This document shows positions 41,159-50,341 of a DNA stretch of 64,000 bases, in pieces. Made by a program: the position numbers and the translations under genes. Source of the DNA: Geomonas sp. RF6 (GTDB lineage Bacteria > Desulfobacterota > Desulfuromonadia > Geobacterales > Geobacteraceae); NCBI RefSeq assembly GCF_021044625.1, contig NZ_CP087999.1:699001-763000 (forward strand). Direction: 5' to 3'. Positions within the stretch are counted from its first letter, which is position 1; each line of letters starts with the position of its first letter. The notes below the pieces were generated by a model that was given only the letters and a program-made list of their open reading frames with translations, did not search any database and was not told the origin of the DNA.

Positions 41159-42241
41159 CTAGCGCCCCAGCATGATCCCCAGGCTTTCGGCGTGCCGCAC
41201 CATATCCCCATCCGGGTCGACCAGGTGCGGGGCGCGCACCGCCTCCTCGATGGAGACCGAAAGGATCTTCGTCCCCCTGAGGCAGGCCATGTGCCCGAAT
41301 TCGCCGCGCTCCACCATCTCCACCGCCTTCACGCCGAAGCGGCTGCCGAGGCAGCGGTCGAAGGTGGAAGGGGACCCGCCGCGCTGCAGGTGCCCGAGGA
41401 CGGTGACGCGGGTCTCCACATCGAGACGGCTCCCTATCTCGTGGGCGATGAGCTCCCCCACCCCGCCGAGGCGCTCCAGCGTCCCGGCCGTGCCTGCGTG
41501 GCGCACGATCCTCCCGCCGCCGCGGGGAAAGGCCCCTTCCGCCGCCACCACGAGGCTGAAGCGGCTCCCCCGCCTCTTGCGTACCCGCAGCGACTCGCAG
41601 ATCGCCTCGATGTCGTACGGAATCTCGGGGATAAGAATGACGTCCGCCCCCCCAGCGATACCCGATTCAAGGGCAATCCAGCCGGCGTAGCGCCCCATGA
41701 CCTCCAGCACCATGACCCGGTGGTGGCTCTCGGCTGTGGAGTGGAGCTTGTCCAGTGCGTCGGTCGCGGTCTCCACCGCCGTGTTGTAACCGAAGGTGAC
41801 GTCCGTCTCCATGAGGTCGTTGTCGATCGTCTTTGGCACCCCGACGATGGGGATGCCGCGGCCCATGAGCTCAAGGGCGATCTTCAGCGAGCCGTCGCCG
41901 CCGACAACGATGAGCCCATCTATGTCGAGGCAGGCGATGCGGGAGAGTATCTCCTCAGTGACGTCCACCACCTCGACCTTCCCCTCGCGCACGATAGGGA
42001 AGGCAAAGGGATTGCCGCGGTTGCTGGTGCCGAGGATCGTGCCCCCCCGTGGCAGGATGCCGCGCACGTCGTCCCAGGTCAGCGGGCGGCACTTCTCCGC
42101 GTGGAGGAACCCCTCGAAGCCGTCCTCGATGCCGACCACGTCCCACCCCCGCAAGGTAGCGGACTTCACCACACCGCGTATGACCGCGTTCAGTCCCGGG
42201 CAGTCGCCCCCTCCGGTCAGGATTGCTATTCTCTTGTTCAT
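41159..42241 (-). CDS. pfkA: 6-phosphofructokinase
   Basis: The 360-residue enzyme phosphorylates fructose 6-phosphate. The N-terminus (AILTGGGDCPGLNAVIRG), GGDGSLK near 105 and PKTIDNDL near 127 are family marks; the last has Lys where classical ATP-PFK has Gly. In this family Gly in GGDGS favours ATP, while Lys in PKTIDND is typical of PPi-dependent and some group III ATP-dependent enzymes. The combination suits group III. GAGGTAGCGAT precedes the ATG. Confidence 0.95.
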   Translation of the reverse strand: MNKRIAILTGGGDCPGLNAVIRGVVKSATLRGWDVVGIEDGFEGFLHAEKCRPLTWDDVRGILPRGGTILGTSNRGNPFAFPIVREGKVEVVDVTEEILSRIACLDIDGLIVVGGDGSLKIALELMGRGIPIVGVPKTIDNDLMETDVTFGYNTAVETATDALDKLHSTAESHHRVMVLEVMGRYAGWIALESGIAGGADVILIPEIPYDIEAICESLRVRKRRGSRFSLVVAAEGAFPRGGGRIVRHAGTAGTLERLGGVGELIAHEIGSRLDVETRVTVLGHLQRGGSPSTFDRCLGSRFGVKAVEMVERGEFGHMACLRGTKILSVSIEEAVRAPHLVDPDGDMVRHAESLGIMLGR

Positions 42242-42286
42242 ATCGCTACCTCTTCAGCCCCATAGGGGGGAGTCATGCTGAACATG

Positions 42287-42423
42287 CTCGTTCCCAAGGT
42301 CCACCTTGGGAACGTACCTGCTCGCGATGCTCCGGCTTCGCACCGCGTCAGCGGAACACACTGTCCTTGGCGAGGCGGAGCCTCGCGGGCAACTGCATTC
42401 CCAAGCTGGAGCTTGGGAACGAG
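42287..42423. repeat. Family C repeat, inverse orientation
   Basis: It holds the hairpins GTTCCCAAGGTCCACCTTGG, GGCGAGGCGGAGCCTCGC and ATTCCCAAGCTGGAGCTTGG. It is the same element as at 16288, read on the other strand. Confidence 0.85.
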
Positions 42424-42450
42424 ATGGGAATCCAGGTGCGCCCTGTGACT

Positions 42451-42530
42451 GTAGGCCGGGATAAGCCGCAGGCGTTCCCGGCACAAAGCAGGGTTCTGCA
42501 TCTGAGATGCTACGGTTCCCGGCACAAAGC
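42451..42530. repeat. Family B repeat, partial copy
   Basis: The first arm GTAGGCCGGGATAAGCCGCA is intact, but the closing arm is missing. The sequence TTCCCGGCACAAAGCAGGG occurs twice within about 40 bp, as if a short duplication had replaced the second arm. Confidence 0.75.
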
Positions 42531-42567
42531 AGGGGGTTCTTTTCAACAAGGTAAGACAATACACAAC

Positions 42568-42587
42568 TTTTGACAAACGTCATAAAA
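42568..42587 (+). promoter_or_regulatory. Possible Crp/Fnr-type operator before the hemerythrin operon
   Basis: TTTTGAC-AAAC-GTCATAAAA is an imperfect palindrome about 57 bp before the first gene. TTGAC...GTCAA-like sites are bound by Crp/Fnr-family regulators such as HcpR that answer to nitrosative stress; the match is partial. Confidence 0.4.
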
Positions 42588-42643
42588 GATTTTCGCGGAA
42601 ACCGCTATTGTCACTTCAACGACGGATTACGGAGGAGACGACG

Positions 42644-42871
42644 ATGGAATTCAGAGACGGTTTGGGCGAGAAAGCGATACAGGACGTCATGGTGAAGCAT
42701 CCGGCAATCGGCGAGATCCTGAACAGATTCGAGATAGGCTGCGTCACCTGCAAGGTCGGCATCTGCCTTTTGAAAGATGTAGTCGCCATTCACGGCCTCT
42801 CCAAAGAGGACGAGGCGAAGATCGAGGCAGAGGTCAACCAGTACCTGGACAGCAGCAATGAGCAGAAGTGA
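42644..42871 (+). CDS. Small DUF1858-type redox protein
   Basis: The 75-residue protein reads DVMVKHPAIGEILNRFEIGC, then VTCKVGIC, a Cys cluster typical of DUF1858 domains that accompany hybrid-cluster and iron-repair (Ric/ScdA) proteins. GGAGGAGACGACG precedes the ATG at 42644. It opens a run with a Cys-rich protein (42963) and a hemerythrin (43426), a set linked to NO, oxygen or iron stress. That function is inferred from domains and order. Confidence 0.85.
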   Translation: MEFRDGLGEKAIQDVMVKHPAIGEILNRFEIGCVTCKVGICLLKDVVAIHGLSKEDEAKIEAEVNQYLDSSNEQK

Positions 42872-42962
42872 GGCAGGCAAAGGCGTTATCCCACACCGGC
42901 AGAGACGGCCGGCGCGACCATATACCAAAAAGAGCGTAGAAATAGATAAAGGAGCTGAGACA

Positions 42963-43421
42963 ATGGCACATACAGGATGTGGCTGCCCCGGCAGCATGGC
43001 AAGAGTTATCGAGAGAGTGGAGTCCGCGCCGGCCGAGGCAACCGGAAAGGCGCCTTCCGAGCTGCGGCAGTGGCCGGTTCAGCTGCACCTGGTGCCCCCC
43101 ACCGCTCCCTGGTTCCAGAACAGCGACATCCTGGTCGCCGCCGACTGCGTCGCTTTCGCACTCGGGAGCTTCCACGCCGACCTGCTGAAGGGGAAGGCTC
43201 TGGCGATCGCCTGCCCGAAACTGGACAACACCGCTCCCTATGTGGAGAAGCTTGCGACTATACTGAAGGAAAACGAGGTAAAGAGCCTCACCATCGCCAT
43301 CATGGAAGTTCCGTGCTGCCGCGGCCTCGATGTGCTGGTACGGCAGGCGCTGGAGCTTTCCGGGAAGAATGTCCCGGTGGAGACGGTGATCATCGGGGTC
43401 AATGGCGAAAGGAGAAATTAG
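42963..43421 (+). CDS. Iron-sulfur/Cys-rich hypothetical protein in the hemerythrin operon
   Basis: The 152-residue protein begins MAHTGCGCPGS and has further Cys in AADCVAF, IACPKLD and EVPCCRGLD. The block WPVQLHLVPPTAPWF and the CxxPKLD motif are shared with proteins annotated as ferredoxin-like or 4Fe-4S-binding in anaerobes, here without the classic ferredoxin CxxCxxC part. AAGGAGCTGAGACA precedes the ATG. It lies between the DUF1858 gene and the hemerythrin gene, which starts four bases after its stop. Confidence 0.8.
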   Translation: MAHTGCGCPGSMARVIERVESAPAEATGKAPSELRQWPVQLHLVPPTAPWFQNSDILVAADCVAFALGSFHADLLKGKALAIACPKLDNTAPYVEKLATILKENEVKSLTIAIMEVPCCRGLDVLVRQALELSGKNVPVETVIIGVNGERRN

Positions 43422-43425
43422 AGCC

Positions 43426-43974
43426 ATGAAAGAGGACATCACCCAGAGACTGAAGGACGAGCACCAGCTGATCCTGAGGATGCTGGCGCTTCTCGAGAAA
43501 AACGCGAACCTGACCGCGGCCGGCAAATTCTCCGACTACCGCTTCTACCTCGACGGCGTCGACTTCATCCGCAACTTCGCCGACAGGTTTCATCATGCGA
43601 AGGAAGAGGACGTCCTCTTCGAGGCGCTGGTGGAAAATGGCATGCCGCGGGAGAACAGCCCGGTAGCGGCGATGCTGATGGAGCACGACGCAGGGAGGGA
43701 GTTCGTACGGCGCATGGAGAAGGCGGCGCAGCGGGCGCTCGACGGGGAGCCGGGGCAGGACGCGGAGATCGCGGAGAGCGCGCTCGGGTACCTGGAGCTG
43801 TTGCGCGGACATATCGACAGGGAGGACACCATTCTCTACCCCCTGGCCGAGCGGGTGATTCCTGACGAGAAGCGTGAAGAGATAAACCGGAGGTACCGGA
43901 GCGCCGAGGAGAAGAGCGCGGCGGGACTCGAGGCGCACTACCGGGCGATCGTGGAGAAGTACGAGAAAGGCTAA
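43426..43974 (+). CDS. Hemerythrin-domain protein
   Basis: The 182-residue protein is a helical bundle with the HHE-type metal pattern: DEHQLI near 14, FHHAKEEDVLF near 60, MEHDAG near 85 and GHIDREDTILYP near 130. It binds a non-haem di-iron centre that can sense or bind oxygen or NO. The ATG at 43426 follows AAGGAG at somewhat long spacing. It is the last gene of the DUF1858 - Cys protein - hemerythrin run. Confidence 0.92.
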   Translation: MKEDITQRLKDEHQLILRMLALLEKNANLTAAGKFSDYRFYLDGVDFIRNFADRFHHAKEEDVLFEALVENGMPRENSPVAAMLMEHDAGREFVRRMEKAAQRALDGEPGQDAEIAESALGYLELLRGHIDREDTILYPLAERVIPDEKREEINRRYRSAEEKSAAGLEAHYRAIVEKYEKG

Positions 43975-43982
43975 AGGCTCTC

Positions 43983-44169
43983 TGTCCGCAGATTACGCAG
44001 ATTGACGCAGATTTAAAAGCAAAGGCATTAAAGCTTTAGTTTTGTCCGCAGATTACAACTAATAAAAAGCAGCAAAAAAAGCAGAAAAGAAGGGGAAGAC
44101 AAAACGGCTAATATGCCCTTGTCTTCCCCTCGTTTTTTCAATCTGCGTAAATCTGCGTAATCTGCGGAC
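43983..44169. repeat. Long inverted repeat around a terminator
   Basis: Arms of about 30 bp, GTCCGCAGATTACGCAGATT at the left and AATCTGCGTAATCTGCGGAC at the right (each with an extra ACGCAGATT-like unit), face each other between the hemerythrin and hom genes. A second partial left arm (GTCCGCAGATTAC) begins at 44044. The unit GCAGATT repeats inside the arms. Confidence 0.85.
44090..44137. terminator. Bidirectional terminator between hemerythrin and hom
   Basis: A perfect 12-bp stem AGGGGAAGACAA/TTGTCTTCCCCT has a 16-base loop and is followed by CGTTTTTT; the other strand ends in TTCTTTTCTGC. It serves the convergent ends of both units. Confidence 0.85.
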
Positions 44170-44195
44170 AAAGCTTTTCGCTTTTCGTTTACTGC

Positions 44196-45515
44196 TTATT
44201 CCAGGTTGTCCTCGATCCTGATGAAGCAGCTCTTCTCGCGGATGACGTCGAATGCGTCGATCTGGCCGAGCGCCTGCTGCACCTGGGCCTCCGCCGCCTC
44301 GTGGGTCACGATGACGATCGGCACGGTCTCGGTCTCACCCTCGCCGTTCTTGGCGGTCTGCACCATGGAGGCGATGCTGATCCCGGCGTCGCCAAGGGCG
44401 CCGGCGATGCGGGCGAGGACGCCCGGGCTGTCCACCGCGCTGAAACGGATGTAGTACTTGCTGACGATCTCCCCCATCGGCTTGATCGGCAGGGTGACGA
44501 CCTTCTCGTCGAGGTAGCTAAGCGGTGCTACGCGGCGGGAGATGCACGCCAGGATGTTCCGGGAGAGATCGACGACGTCGCCGACGACGGCGCTCGCGGT
44601 GGCATCCATCCCGGCGCCCCTGCCGTAGAACATGACGGCGCCCACAAAGTCGCCGGTGAGACGGATCGCGTTGAATACGCCGTGCACGTCTGCCAGCGGG
44701 TAGTCCTGCGGGATCATGGTCGGATGGACGCGCGCCTCGATCCGCTCGCCGTCGCGCTTGCCGATGGCGAGGAGCTTGATGCGGTACCCGAGTGATTTCG
44801 CGAACTCCACATCCACGCTCGACACGGAGGTGATCCCCTCGGTGTGGATGTCCTTCAGGTCGATCCTCGTGCCGAAGCAGAGGGAGAGGAGGAGGCAGAG
44901 CTTGTGGGCGGTGTCGACCCCTTCGATGTCGAAGGTGGGATTCGCCTCCGCATACCCCTTCTCCTGGGCCTTCTTCAGCACGTCGGCGAAGTCGGCGCCT
45001 TCCTGGGTCATGCGGGTGAGGATATAGTTGCAGGTGCCGTTCACGATGCCGAGGACGGTGGAAAAGCGATTGGCCGCCAGGTTACCCTTGATGGCGGAGA
45101 GGACCGGGATCCCGCCGCCGACGGCAGCCTCGAAGAGCACCTCGACGCCGCTTTCCTTCGCCGCGGCAAAGATCTCCTGGCCGTGCACCGCCAGAAGCGC
45201 CTTGTTGGCGGTCACCACGTGCTTGCCGTTTTTCAGCGCCTTCAGCACGAAGGTGCGGGCGGGCTCGTAGCCACCCATCAGCTCTATCACCACCGAGATC
45301 TCGGGGTCGTTCAGCACCTCGTCAGCGGAGGTGGTGAGATTGATCCCTTCGGTGGAGACGCCGCGGTCTCTCGTGATATCCAGATCGGCGACGCTCTTCA
45401 GCGACACGGTGGCGCCGGTTTTTTCTTCGATAATGGAGCGGTTTTCGCGGAGTAGTTTGACGACACCGGCGCCGATGGTGCCGAAGCCGAGAAGACCTAC
45501 CTTGATCTCTTTCAT
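44196..45515 (-). CDS. hom: Homoserine dehydrogenase
   Basis: The 439-residue enzyme reduces aspartate semialdehyde to homoserine, leading to threonine and methionine. The NAD(P) motif GLLGFGTIGAG is at the start, TANKALLA near 105 and the active-site block GVDTAHKLCLL near 215. A C-terminal ACT domain (about 355-435, VDSPGVLARIAGALGDAGIS) suggests feedback control by an amino acid. GGGGGCTAT precedes the ATG. Confidence 0.97.
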   Translation of the reverse strand: MKEIKVGLLGFGTIGAGVVKLLRENRSIIEEKTGATVSLKSVADLDITRDRGVSTEGINLTTSADEVLNDPEISVVIELMGGYEPARTFVLKALKNGKHVVTANKALLAVHGQEIFAAAKESGVEVLFEAAVGGGIPVLSAIKGNLAANRFSTVLGIVNGTCNYILTRMTQEGADFADVLKKAQEKGYAEANPTFDIEGVDTAHKLCLLLSLCFGTRIDLKDIHTEGITSVSSVDVEFAKSLGYRIKLLAIGKRDGERIEARVHPTMIPQDYPLADVHGVFNAIRLTGDFVGAVMFYGRGAGMDATASAVVGDVVDLSRNILACISRRVAPLSYLDEKVVTLPIKPMGEIVSKYYIRFSAVDSPGVLARIAGALGDAGISIASMVQTAKNGEGETETVPIVIVTHEAAEAQVQQALGQIDAFDVIREKSCFIRIEDNLE

Positions 45516-45589
45516 ATAGCCCCCTACGGAATTTTATAAAACACAGCAAAAGCCTCAGGGATCCGGGGCAACGGGGAGCGGCCGCTCCG

Positions 45590-46027
45590 TTACTCCTTGT
45601 CCTGAATGCCGGATGCTACTTCATCGAGGATCCCGTTCACAAAGGCAGGGGAGTCCTCGGAGCCGAATTTCTTGGCGACCTCGATCGCCTCGTTCAGCGT
45701 GACGTTCTTCGGGATGTCCGGGCGAAACATGAGCTCGAAAACCGCCAGGCGCATGATGTTCAGGTCGACGCGCGCCATGCGCGACATGCTCCAGTGCTTC
45801 GACTTCTCCGCAATGACCGCGTCAATGGCAGCCAGGTTGGCCATCACCCCGTGCACCAGCTCGCTTGCGAACTCGTACGCCTTGGAATGAATCTCCAGGG
45901 TAGGCTCCTCCCCTTCCGCAAAGCTCTCCGCGATGCGCTTGAGGGCGACTCCCCCTTCCTGCAGGTCCAGGTCCTTCGAATAAAGTGCCTGCAGCGCCAA
46001 CTCTCTGCCTTCTCTACGAATGCTCAA
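45590..46027 (-). CDS. nusB: Transcription antitermination factor NusB
   Basis: The 145-residue helical protein binds boxA RNA with NusE during rRNA antitermination. Signatures: [14 protein letters not shown] at the N-terminus, then [13 protein letters not shown] and [20 protein letters not shown] near the end. The start codon is TTG at 46027, placed directly after the ribH stop, with GGGAGATAAAG upstream. It ends the rib operon, a common arrangement. Confidence 0.97.
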   Translation of the reverse strand: MSIRREGRELALQALYSKDLDLQEGGVALKRIAESFAEGEEPTLEIHSKAYEFASELVHGVMANLAAIDAVIAEKSKHWSMSRMARVDLNIMRLAVFELMFRPDIPKNVTLNEAIEVAKKFGSEDSPAFVNGILDEVASGIQDKE

Positions 46028-46495
46028 TTACTTTATCTCCCTCAAGACGTTGACGGTCTCGATAGCGGTGACCGCCGCGTCAAATCCTTTGTTTCCTGCC
46101 TTCGTGCCGGCACGTTCGACCGCCTGCTCGATGGTGTCCGTGGTGAGGACCCCGAAACTGATCGGCACGCCGCTGTCGAGTGTGACGTGGGCGATCCCTT
46201 TGGCCACCTCGGAGGCGACGTAGTCGAAGTGCGGTGTGGAGCCGCGGATCACGGCACCGAGGCAGATGACGGCGTCATAGCTGCCGGTTGCAGCCATCTT
46301 CTTGGCGGCAATCGGTATTTCGAAAGCGCCCGGGACGCGGGCGACGGTGATGCGGGCATCATCTGCTCCGTGGCGCACGAGGGCGTCAAGCGCACCCTCG
46401 AGGAGCCTCTCCCCGATGAAACTGTTGAAGCGCCCCACGATGATCCCGAAGCTCATCCCTTCGGCGGTGAGCTTTCCTTCCAGATATTTAGGCAT
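46028..46495 (-). CDS. ribH: 6,7-dimethyl-8-ribityllumazine synthase
   Basis: The 155-residue subunit of the lumazine synthase shell joins the ribityl-aminouracil from RibD with dihydroxybutanone phosphate from RibBA. Signatures: [39 protein letters not shown] and NKGFDAA. GGGGGCAC stands before the ATG at 46495; an ATG five codons upstream is less likely. It lies between ribBA and nusB. Confidence 0.97.
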   Translation of the reverse strand: MPKYLEGKLTAEGMSFGIIVGRFNSFIGERLLEGALDALVRHGADDARITVARVPGAFEIPIAAKKMAATGSYDAVICLGAVIRGSTPHFDYVASEVAKGIAHVTLDSGVPISFGVLTTDTIEQAVERAGTKAGNKGFDAAVTAIETVNVLREIK

Positions 46496-46525
46496 GTGCC
46501 CCCCTTGCAATATGTCAGACGACTC

Positions 46526-46570
46526 GTCCCCTCCCTTTCAAGGGGAGGGTCAGGGTGGGGATGGGGTCTT
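46526..46570. repeat. Family A repeat inside the rib operon
   Basis: The copy reads CGTCCCCTCCCTTTCAAGG, then GGAGGGTCAGGGTGGGG. It lies between ribBA and ribH, so it is carried on the operon transcript. Confidence 0.85.
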
Positions 46571-46582
46571 GCCCCTCCCCTT

Positions 46583-47785
46583 CTAGATATTCTCCAGCAG
46601 GTGCCCCAGCTTTTCCCGCTTCGTCTTCAGGTATTTGGCGTTGCAGGTGGAGGCCTTCATTTCGATGGCGACGCGCTCGACGATGTCGATGCCGTACCCC
46701 TGCAGTCCCACCAGCTTCCGCGGATTGTTGGTCATGAGGCGGATCTTCTTGATCCCCAGGTTCACCAGAATCTGGGCGCCGATGCCGTAGTCGCGCAGGT
46801 CGGGCTTGAAGCCGAGGGCGATGTTCGCCTCCACGGTGTCATGCCCCTGATCCTGCAGTGCGTACGCCTTGAGCTTGTTGATGAGGCCGATGCCGCGCCC
46901 TTCCTGGCGCATGTACAGGACTACGCCGCATCCGGCTTCCTCTATCTGCTCCATGGCGGCGTGCAGCTGGTCGGCACAGTCGCAGCGCATGCTGCCGAAA
47001 ACGTCACCGGTGAGGCACTCGGAGTGGACCCGGACAAGAACCGGCTCGTCGCCCCGGATGTCACCCTTCACCAGCGCGAGGTGCTCCAGGCTGTCCACGT
47101 CGTTTTCGAAGGCAATCGCCCTGAAGGAACCGTAGGCGCTCGGTAGCGCCACGTCTACCGACCGGCGCACCAGCGACTCGTGCTTCAGGCGATACGCCAC
47201 CAGATCGGCGATGGTGCAGACCTTGATGCCGTGCTCCTTGGCGAACTTCTTCAGCTCCGGCATGCGGCTCATGGTGCCGTCGTCGTTCATGATCTCGCAG
47301 ATCACACCTGCCGGCTCAAGTCCTGCGAGGCGCGCGAGGTCCACCGAGCCTTCGGTCTGCCCGGAGCGCGCCAGCACCCCGCCGTTCTTTGCGCGCAGCG
47401 GAAAAATGTGGCCGGGGCGGGCCAGATCGGATGCCTGTGCCTCGGGGGCGACAGCGGTGAGAATGGTATGAGCGCGGTCCGCGGCGGAGATGCCGGTGGT
47501 GACCCCCCTCTTCGCCTCGATAGAGATGGTGAAGGCGGTCCCGAAGGATGAGGTGTTGCTGGAGACCATCGGGGGGAGGTTCAGCCTGTCGCAGCGCTCG
47601 CCGGTCATGGTCAGACAGATAAGACCACGCCCATATTTCGCCATGAAGTTGATCGCTTCCGGCGTCACCTTGGAGGCGGCCATGGTGAGATCGCCCTCAT
47701 TCTCCCGGTCTTCGTCATCGGCGAGGATGACCATCTTCCCGGCCTTGATGTCCTCGATTACTTCTTCAATCGGCGATACAGACAT
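46583..47785 (-). CDS. ribBA: Bifunctional DHBP synthase / GTP cyclohydrolase II
   Basis: The 400-residue fusion has an N-terminal RibB domain (1-205, with [12 protein letters not shown] and RPGHIFPL) that makes dihydroxybutanone phosphate from ribulose 5-phosphate, and a C-terminal RibA domain (206-400, with [12 protein letters not shown] and [13 protein letters not shown]) that opens GTP. The zinc Cys residues of RibA are present (SECLTG and MRCDCAD). GAGGGTATAGAGT precedes the ATG. It supplies both branches of the pathway. Confidence 0.98.
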   Translation of the reverse strand: MSVSPIEEVIEDIKAGKMVILADDEDRENEGDLTMAASKVTPEAINFMAKYGRGLICLTMTGERCDRLNLPPMVSSNTSSFGTAFTISIEAKRGVTTGISAADRAHTILTAVAPEAQASDLARPGHIFPLRAKNGGVLARSGQTEGSVDLARLAGLEPAGVICEIMNDDGTMSRMPELKKFAKEHGIKVCTIADLVAYRLKHESLVRRSVDVALPSAYGSFRAIAFENDVDSLEHLALVKGDIRGDEPVLVRVHSECLTGDVFGSMRCDCADQLHAAMEQIEEAGCGVVLYMRQEGRGIGLINKLKAYALQDQGHDTVEANIALGFKPDLRDYGIGAQILVNLGIKKIRLMTNNPRKLVGLQGYGIDIVERVAIEMKASTCNAKYLKTKREKLGHLLENI

Positions 47786-47854
47786 ACTCTATACCCTCGT
47801 TTACGTTAAGGACGCTGGCGCTGCGGCGCCTTTTTTAACAAAGCTAGAGGTATC

Positions 47855-48493
47855 TCACAGGAAGCCGCTTTTTGCAAGCAGTTCGAGCGACAGCCCTTCC
47901 GACTTGTCCTTCCCGAGCAACCGCTCCAGGTAGCGGCAGATGAGATCGGTCTCGATGTTGACCTCGTCCCCCACCCTCTTCGTGGAGAGGGTAGTCATGG
48001 ACGCGGTGTGCGGTATGACGTTGATGCTGAAGCTGTCCGGACCGACGCCGTTCACGGTGAGGCTGATGCCATCGATGGCAACGGAACCTTTGGGTGCGAT
48101 GTAGCGCGCGCAGTCGCGGGGGACCCGGAAGGAGAAGACCGTGTTGCCGGAGACCTCGCGACGCTCGGTGATGGTGGCGACGCAGTCGACATGCCCGGAG
48201 ACGAGGTGCCCGTCCAGCCGGTCCGAAAGGCGCAGCGCCCGCTCGAGGTTGACCGGCGAGCCGGACTTCAGGTGCCTGAAGGCCGTGCTGTCGATAGTTT
48301 CGGGAGAGACGTCGAAGGTGACGGTGCCACCTCCCAGGCGGACGACGGTAAGACAGGCGCCGTTCACGGCGATGGAGGCGCCGATGGAAACCTCGGCAGG
48401 AGGAAGGGAGCTCTTGACGGTAAGGCTCGCGGATGCCCCCTTTCGCTCAAGGGAGACGACGGTGCCTACTTCTTCGATAAGACCAGTAAACAT
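47855..48493 (-). CDS. ribE: Riboflavin synthase
   Basis: The 212-residue trimeric enzyme dismutates two lumazines to riboflavin. It has two similar beta-barrel halves. The N-terminus [12 protein letters not shown] is diagnostic, VNGACLTV falls in the first half, [11 protein letters not shown] in the second. ACGAGG stands before the ATG at 48493. Its substrate comes from RibH downstream in the same operon. Confidence 0.97.
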   Translation of the reverse strand: MFTGLIEEVGTVVSLERKGASASLTVKSSLPPAEVSIGASIAVNGACLTVVRLGGGTVTFDVSPETIDSTAFRHLKSGSPVNLERALRLSDRLDGHLVSGHVDCVATITERREVSGNTVFSFRVPRDCARYIAPKGSVAIDGISLTVNGVGPDSFSINVIPHTASMTTLSTKRVGDEVNIETDLICRYLERLLGKDKSEGLSLELLAKSGFL

Positions 48494-48533
48494 TGAATGC
48501 CTCGTTTGTGTCGGCATGGCGGCGGGAGGCTAA

Positions 48534-48576
48534 ACCCCATCCCCACCCTGTCCCTCCCCTTGAAAGGGAGGGGACC
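48534..48576. repeat. Family A repeat inside the rib operon, inverse orientation
   Basis: The copy reads ACCCCATCCCCACCCTGTCC, then CTCCCCTTGAAAGGGAGGGGA. It lies between ribD and ribE, next to a partial family B copy. Confidence 0.85.
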
Positions 48577-48611
48577 CGGGGCCGCTTTTGGGTGTTACAG
48601 CGATTGCAGCC

Positions 48612-48647
48612 ATGTAGGCCGGGATAAGCCGGAGGCGTTCCCGGCAG
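48612..48647. repeat. Family B repeat, half copy
   Basis: ATGTAGGCCGGGATAAGCCG and GAGGCGTTCCCGGCAGC form the first arm only. The copy begins 13 bases before the ribD stop side on the same strand. Confidence 0.75.
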
Positions 48648-48659
48648 CCTTTACCCGGC

Positions 48660-49754
48660 TCACCCCTTCTTCGGATACCCCTGCACCAGGAGATCCACTC
48701 CGACCCGCTCCACCGTCACCCGCTCCAGGGGATAGGCATCCGCCATGAGCGGCACCCCTGCGCCGGAAAAGAGTCCGAGCCCCTCGCCGCCAACGAGCTT
48801 CGGAGCGAGATAGATCTGGAACTTGTCGATGAGCCCGAGACGGAGAGCCTCGGCGGCAAGAGAAGCGCCCCCTTCGAGCAGTATCGACTGGATGCCGCGC
48901 TTGCCGAGGTGCGCCCAGAGGTCTAACAGATCGACCCGCCCGTCCCTCTCGCTGCAGCAGATCACCTCCGCACCGTGAGCGAGAAGTGCCTCTACCCGCA
49001 CGGGATCCCCGCAGCAGGTAGCGACAACGGTGGGGGCTTTGGAGTGCGGATTGAAAACGGCGGCATGCAGCGGCAGGCGAAGGCTCGAATCGACGACGAT
49101 CCTGATCGGATCCTTCCCCCCCGGCGCACGGCAGGTGAGAAGCGGATCGTCCTTCAGCGCGGTCCCGACGCCGACCATGATGCCGTCCACCTGACCGCGC
49201 AGGCGGTGTACCCGCTGCCGGGCAGCGGCGGAGGTGACCCACTTGGAGTCGCCGGAGGCCGTGGCGCTCTTGCCGTCGAGGGTGAGGGCGCTCTTCAGGA
49301 TGACGAAAGGAAGTCCCGTCGCGATCCACTTGAAGAACGGCTCGTTGATCTCCCGGCACTCCTCCTCGAGGATGCCGGTCTCCACCTCGATCCCCGCCTC
49401 GCGCAGGATCGCGATTCCCTTCCCGCCGACCAGCGGATTTGGGTCGACCACCGCCACAAAAACCCGGGCCACCCTCGCCTCCACCAGCGCCTTTGCGCAG
49501 GGCGGGGTCTTTCCGTAGTGGGCGCACGGCTCAAGGGTCACGTAGACGTCGGCACCCTCGGCGAGCGCCCCCGCGTCGGCAAGAGCGTGCACTTCCGCAT
49601 GCGGGGTGCCGGCTTTCTTGTGGTAGCCGCGCCCGACGATCTCGCCATCTTTGACGATGACGCATCCCACCGCAGGATTGGGGGAGGTGCGACCGAGGCC
49701 GCGCCGTGCCAGCGCCAGCGCCCTGCGCATCATCTTTTCGTGGAATCGGTGCAT
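48660..49754 (-). CDS. ribD: Bifunctional riboflavin deaminase/reductase RibD
   Basis: The 364-residue enzyme has an N-terminal zinc deaminase (about 1-145, HAEVHAL and PCAHYGKTPPC) and a C-terminal reductase (about 146-364, KSALTLDGKSATASGDSKWV and LLEGGASLA). It carries out the two middle steps of riboflavin synthesis. The ATG at 49754 has AAGGAAGCCG upstream; the long in-frame upstream extension overlaps nrdR in another frame and is not coding. Confidence 0.97.
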   Translation of the reverse strand: MHRFHEKMMRRALALARRGLGRTSPNPAVGCVIVKDGEIVGRGYHKKAGTPHAEVHALADAGALAEGADVYVTLEPCAHYGKTPPCAKALVEARVARVFVAVVDPNPLVGGKGIAILREAGIEVETGILEEECREINEPFFKWIATGLPFVILKSALTLDGKSATASGDSKWVTSAAARQRVHRLRGQVDGIMVGVGTALKDDPLLTCRAPGGKDPIRIVVDSSLRLPLHAAVFNPHSKAPTVVATCCGDPVRVEALLAHGAEVICCSERDGRVDLLDLWAHLGKRGIQSILLEGGASLAAEALRLGLIDKFQIYLAPKLVGGEGLGLFSGAGVPLMADAYPLERVTVERVGVDLLVQGYPKKG

Positions 49755-49778
49755 CGGCTTCCTTGCTGATGGAGCGTA

Positions 49779-49835
49779 ACCCCATCCCCAAACGTCCCCT
49801 CCCCTTGAAAGGGAGGGGACGTTTGGGAAAGGGTA
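49779..49835. repeat. Family A repeat between nrdR and ribD
   Basis: The copy reads AACCCCATCCCCAAACGTCC, then CCTCCCCTTGAAAGGGAGGG, then GACGTTTGGGAAAGGG. Here the flanks also pair, making one long palindrome. Confidence 0.85.
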
Positions 49836-49888
49836 CAGGCCGCGGCGCGGCGGAAGCGGGGCATCCGCTCTCCCAGCTTCTCTTGTCG

Positions 49889-50341
49889 TTACTTCTTCAA
49901 AAGGTCCTGCAGCTCGCTCATGAACTCGTTGATGTCCTTGAAGGAGCGGTACACGGAGGCGAAGCGGACGTAGGCGACCTGGTCGATGCCGTGCAGATCG
50001 GACATGATCCACTCACCGAGGGTGGTGGTGGGGACCTCCTTCTCGCCGCTTTCCTGCAGCCGCGTCTCCAGCCGATCCACCAGCTTCTCGATGGTGTCGA
50101 CCGAGACCGGGCGTTTCTCGCACGCTTTCTGGATCCCCGCGATGAGCTTCATCCGGTCGAACGGCTCGCGGCGCCCGTCTCTTTTCGTTACCAGCGGCAG
50201 CACCTCCTCCACACGCTCGTGGGTGGTGAAGCGCTTGCCGCACGATTCGCACTCGCGCCTGCGCCGGATCGTCGCGCCACCCTTGTCGGGGCGGGAGTCG
50301 ACGACCTTGCTGTCGGCAAAGCCGCAGAAGGGGCACTTCAT
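49889..50341 (-). CDS. nrdR: Transcriptional repressor NrdR
   Basis: The 150-residue repressor of ribonucleotide reductase genes has an N-terminal zinc ribbon (CPFCGFADS and CESCGKRF) and an ATP-cone domain that senses ATP or dATP ([17 protein letters not shown]). The start overlaps the dCMP deaminase stop (ATGA). Placing it with a dCMP deaminase ties DNA-precursor control to this operon. Confidence 0.98.
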   Translation of the reverse strand: MKCPFCGFADSKVVDSRPDKGGATIRRRRECESCGKRFTTHERVEEVLPLVTKRDGRREPFDRMKLIAGIQKACEKRPVSVDTIEKLVDRLETRLQESGEKEVPTTTLGEWIMSDLHGIDQVAYVRFASVYRSFKDINEFMSELQDLLKK

